Assembly: GCA_903970575.1 (NCBI GenBank)
Contig: CAJCJC010000137.1
Location: 1 to 7,381, forward strand
DNA: 7,381 bases
DNA from: Alphaproteobacteria bacterium
GTDB taxonomy: Bacteria; Pseudomonadota; Alphaproteobacteria; BOG-932; Roseiterribacteraceae
Reading direction: 5' to 3'
Positions within the stretch are counted from its first letter, which is position 1; each line of letters begins with the position of its first letter. Both the position numbers and the translations under genes were made by a program. The notes beneath the pieces were generated by a model. That model was not told the origin of the DNA. It was given only the letters and a program-made list of their open reading frames with translations, and did not search any database. Below, piece after piece: positions 4,874-7,381 of this stretch.

Positions 4874-7381
4874 CTATGCCTTCGAGCCCGAAATCCAGCG
4901 GCGGAGGCCGTCGAGATAGAGATAGATGACGGGAGTCGTATAGAGCGTCAGTACCTGGCTGACTAACAAGCCGCCGACGATGGATATGCCGAGCGGCTGG
5001 CGGAGCTCGCTGCCGACGCCGAAGGCGAAGGCGAGCGGCACGGCGCCGAACATAGCCGCCATCGTGGTCATCAGGATCGGCCGCATGCGCAGCAGCGCCG
5101 CCTGATAGATCGCGTCGCGGGCGGTGATTTTTTGTTCCCGCTGGGCGTGGATCGCGAAATCGATCATCAGGATCGCGTTCTTCTTTACGATGCCGATTAG
5201 CAAGATCACGCCGATCAACGAGATGATCGTGAACTCGAGATGAAACAGCAGCAACGCTAGCAGCGCGCCCAGGCCGGCGGACGGCAAGGTCGAGAGAATC
5301 GTGATGGGATGGATATAGCTTTCGTACAAAACGCCCAAAACGATATAAACCGCGACCAACGCCGCGGCGACGAGGATCGGCTCACTCTCGAGCGAGGACT
5401 CGAAAGCCTGCGCCGTGCCCGCGAAGATGCCCCTGACCGTATCCGGCATGCCGATGCGTTGTTTCGCGGCGGCGATCGCGGCGACCGCGTCGCTGAGCGA
5501 TTTTCCGGGCGCGAGGTTGAAGGAAATCGTCGCGGCGACGAACTGGCTCTGATGGTTGACGCCGAGCGGGGTATTGCCGCCGGCGAATTTGGCGATGGCG
5601 GAAAGCGGGATCATCGTCTCCGACGCCGTGCTGACGGCGGAGCCGGAAGAGGACGATGAATGCCCAGTGCTGCCCAGCGAGTTCTGCGATGCGTTGACCG
5701 CGGAACTGCCGGCCTCGGCATTGCCCGCGCTGGACGATCCGGATGACGACGTCGACGCGGTTGGACTGGCGCTTGGGGTGGAGTTTGACGGCGACGAAGC
5801 GGTCGACGTGCCCGAACTCGCGCTCCCGCCGCCCGCGTTGAGGTTGACGCACGGGGCGGTCGCGTTGCCGATGGTCTGGCTGGCGAGGGTCTTGGTCGGC
5901 AAGGCGGGCGTGGTCGACGACCCGCTCGCGCCGGTCGAATTCGTCAAAATCGCCGACGTCGCGGTTGCCGAGTTCGCGTTCAAGGATGCGAGCGCGGATG
6001 TCGAGGCGGTTTGATAGGTGGAGGCGCTGACGGTTCCGGCGCCGCTGGAGGCCGTGTTGGAGCCGCAGGCGTTAAGGCTGATCGGCCCGGAACCCGAGGC
6101 GCCGCCCGTCGTCTTGGTCGCCGCGCTGATCGTGCCCGGCGAGAGGGCCGTGGTCTGCGTGCCCGAGGCGCTGCCGCCCGAGGTGCTGATATAGATCATG
6201 TTCAGCGTCGAAGGCTCCTGCCAGTATTTCGGCGCGGCCTCCATCACCACATGATACTGATTTTGCGCTTCATAGAGCGTGGCGACCTGCCTTTGACCGA
6301 ACGCGTCATAGAGCAGATTGTCGATCTGGCTCATATTGAGGCCCAGCCGAGACGCGGTCTTGCGGTCGATGGTGATGTCGGTTTCAAGCCCACCCTGTTG
6401 TTGATCGGAATTGACGTCCGTCAGGATCGGTTCGTTCTGCAGCTCGGCGAGCAGCTTTGGCGCCCAGCTATAGACTTCCTGGGTCGTGTCGCCCTGCAAC
6501 GTGTATTGATAGGTCGCGTTGCTTTGCCGGCCGCCGACGCGAATATCCTGCACCGGCTGGAGATAAAGGCGGCTGCCCGTCACCACGCCGAGATTCTTGC
6601 GCAGCCGCGTCAGAATCGTATTCAGCGAATCTCGCTTCGATGCGTCCTTCAGCGACACGAAGACCGAGCCGGTATTGGTCTGGGCGTTTCCGCCGCCGCC
6701 GCTGCCGGAGCCCGTGAAACCCACGACCGTCTCGACCCCCGGATCGTGCTGAACGATATCCATCGTCTGCGCCAGTTTCTTGCTCATCGCCTGGAACGAT
6801 ATGGCCTGGTCCGCCTGGATCGCGCCGGTCAACCGACCGGTATCTTCCTGCGGAAAAAATCCCTTTGGTATCGTGATATAGAGAAAGACGGTTACGCCCA
6901 CCGTCGCGATCAGAATCATCGCGACGATCAGGCTGCGGTCCAGCGCCCAACCGAGCGTTCGGGCGTAGAAATCGCGCAGCCGGTCCGTCCACTCGCGCTT
7001 TTTCGGGTCTTTCGATTTCGGCTTTGGCCGCAACAGCAGGGCGCACATCATCGGCGTCGTAGTCAGCGAAATGACCATTGAAATCAGGATCGCGAGCGAC
7101 AGCGTCAGGGCGAATTCCTGGAACAGCCTGCCGATGATCCCGCCCATAAGCAGGATGGGCAGGAACACCGCCACCAGGGAAATCGTGATCGTTATGATCG
7201 TATAGCTGATCTCCCGCGCGCCCCGAAGCGCGGCCGCGCGCCGTTCCATCCCGTCCTCGATATGGCGCGCGATGTTCTCCAGCACGACGATGGCGTCGTC
7301 GACCACGAACCCGGTGGCGACCGTGAGCGCCATCAGCGAGAGGTTGTCGAGCGAGAAGCCGAGCAGGTACATCGCGGCGAA
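4874..7381 (-). CDS. RND multidrug efflux permease, MdtB/MdtC-like; N-terminal part outside window
   Basis: This is an inner-membrane proton-driven exporter of the HAE1/AcrB superfamily, working with a membrane-fusion protein and an outer-membrane channel that are not in the window. The frame is open to the right edge; 835 residues are visible, and roughly 370 are missing by comparison with MdtC. Numbering from the Met at 7372: GFVVDDAIVVLENIAR gives the TM4 aspartate pair D25/D26 (AcrB D407/D408). GIVKKNAILMIDFAI gives K731 (AcrB K940), and LRMRPILMTTMAAM gives R762 and T769 (AcrB R971 and T978), so the proton relay looks intact. PKGFFPQEDTG (169-179) opens the second periplasmic loop. YWQEPSTLNMIYIS and MIPLSAIAKF are MdtB/C-like, as is VNHQSQFVAATISFNLAPGKSLSDA. 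Between them sits an insertion of about 190 residues, listed separately. The C-terminus, VSQVLTLYTTPVIYLYLDGLRRW, is complete. No terminator is seen before rpmE. Confidence 0.93.
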   Translation of the reverse strand, partial: FAAMYLLGFSLDNLSLMALTVATGFVVDDAIVVLENIARHIEDGMERRAAALRGAREISYTIITITISLVAVFLPILLMGGIIGRLFQEFALTLSLAILISMVISLTTTPMMCALLLRPKPKSKDPKKREWTDRLRDFYARTLGWALDRSLIVAMILIATVGVTVFLYITIPKGFFPQEDTGRLTGAIQADQAISFQAMSKKLAQTMDIVQHDPGVETVVGFTGSGSGGGGNAQTNTGSVFVSLKDASKRDSLNTILTRLRKNLGVVTGSRLYLQPVQDIRVGGRQSNATYQYTLQGDTTQEVYSWAPKLLAELQNEPILTDVNSDQQQGGLETDITIDRKTASRLGLNMSQIDNLLYDAFGQRQVATLYEAQNQYHVVMEAAPKYWQEPSTLNMIYISTSGGSASGTQTTALSPGTISAATKTTGGASGSGPISLNACGSNTASSGAGTVSASTYQTASTSALASLNANSATATSAILTNSTGASGSSTTPALPTKTLASQTIGNATAPCVNLNAGGGSASSGTSTASSPSNSTPSASPTASTSSSGSSSAGNAEAGSSAVNASQNSLGSTGHSSSSSGSAVSTASETMIPLSAIAKFAGGNTPLGVNHQSQFVAATISFNLAPGKSLSDAVAAIAAAKQRIGMPDTVRGIFAGTAQAFESSLESEPILVAAALVAVYIVLGVLYESYIHPITILSTLPSAGLGALLALLLFHLEFTIISLIGVILLIGIVKKNAILMIDFAIHAQREQKITARDAIYQAALLRMRPILMTTMAAMFGAVPLAFAFGVGSELRQPLGISIVGGLLVSQVLTLYTTPVIYLYLDGLRRWISGSKA
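5618..6184 (-). other. in-frame Ser/Ala/Thr/Gly/Asn-rich insertion in the RND permease
   Basis: Residues about 397-585 (from the Met at 7372) sit between IYIS and MIPLSAIAKF, where MdtB/C-type pumps have a loop of only a few residues. The stretch is almost all Ser, Ala, Thr, Gly and Asn, with only two Lys, two Glu and one His, and one Tyr as its only aromatic residue. It has two cysteines, C436 and C508. By analogy with AcrB it lies near the DC docking/PC2 pore border and would face the periplasm. There is no stop or frame change, and serine is written with several codons, so this is not a simple DNA repeat. It resembles flexible linker or surface-exposed low-complexity sequence; no known domain is recognised. 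Confidence 0.85.

Noticed and set aside
5556..6014. 152-residue acidic open frame on the + strand, opposite the RND insertion
   Set aside because: It is the mirror of the Ser/Ala/Thr-rich codons in a GC-rich gene; composition is repetitive Asp/Glu/Val/Ala, with no ribosome site, and the minus-strand frame continues into conserved pump sequence on both sides.
5618..6184. Frameshift or mobile insertion as the cause of the RND low-complexity stretch
   Set aside because: The frame is the same before, within and after; there are no terminal repeats or target duplications visible, and base composition matches the surroundings.
6011..7081. 356-residue open frame on the + strand, opposite the RND permease
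   Set aside because: Arg/Gly/Ala-rich shadow of a clearly conserved minus-strand gene, with no recognisable domain.

Overview
The window is about 63% GC and densely coded. It reads as a chromosomal segment of an alphaproteobacterium, most likely Sphingomonadales. Four things point there: a DUF1013/TrcR cell-cycle regulator (an alphaproteobacterial family), small DUF465 and DUF1192 genes typical of the class, a cysteine-free L31 of alphaproteobacterial type, and a heat-shock gene with an alphaproteobacterial RpoH-type promoter and a ROSE-like RNA thermometer. No mobile element, tRNA, rRNA or CRISPR array was seen.

Layout. (1) Bases 1-911 (+) hold a DUF1838 protein cut by the left edge; its first visible residues look like the rest of a twin-arginine signal peptide. 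(2) Bases 1043-1210 (+) encode a 55-residue DUF465/YdcH-type protein. (3) Bases 1252-1821 (-) encode TrcR (DUF1013), and the region upstream of it carries three GANTC sites, two of them arranged as an inverted repeat. (4) Bases 1974-2987 (-) encode a PIG3-type quinone oxidoreductase. It diverges from (5) an NTF2/SnoaL-like protein (3085-3636, +), which overlaps a DUF1192 gene (3636-3827, +). (6) A strong hairpin terminator separates this pair from the convergent Hsp20 gene (3892-4347, -). Upstream of Hsp20 lie a ROSE-like 5' UTR and an RpoH-like promoter. (7) rpmE (4563-4799, -) has its own promoter and terminator. (8) Bases 4874-7381 (-) hold the C-terminal part of an MdtB/MdtC-type RND efflux permease, cut by the right edge.

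The most unusual item is in the RND permease. About 190 residues of Ser/Ala/Thr/Gly/Asn-rich sequence are inserted where MdtB/C-type pumps have only a short loop, near the border between the docking and pore subdomains. The reading frame stays open and conserved pump sequence resumes on both sides, so it looks like a real extension and not a frameshift. The clearest regulatory story is Hsp20: a CTTG-N17-ATTATCT promoter followed by a leader whose last hairpin hides the Shine-Dalgarno sequence and possibly the start codon, with the UYGCU/AGGA signature of ROSE thermometers.

The genes do not form one pathway. They are mostly housekeeping or stress genes in short units of one or two genes. All calls come from reading the sequence by eye; no database search or folding program was run.
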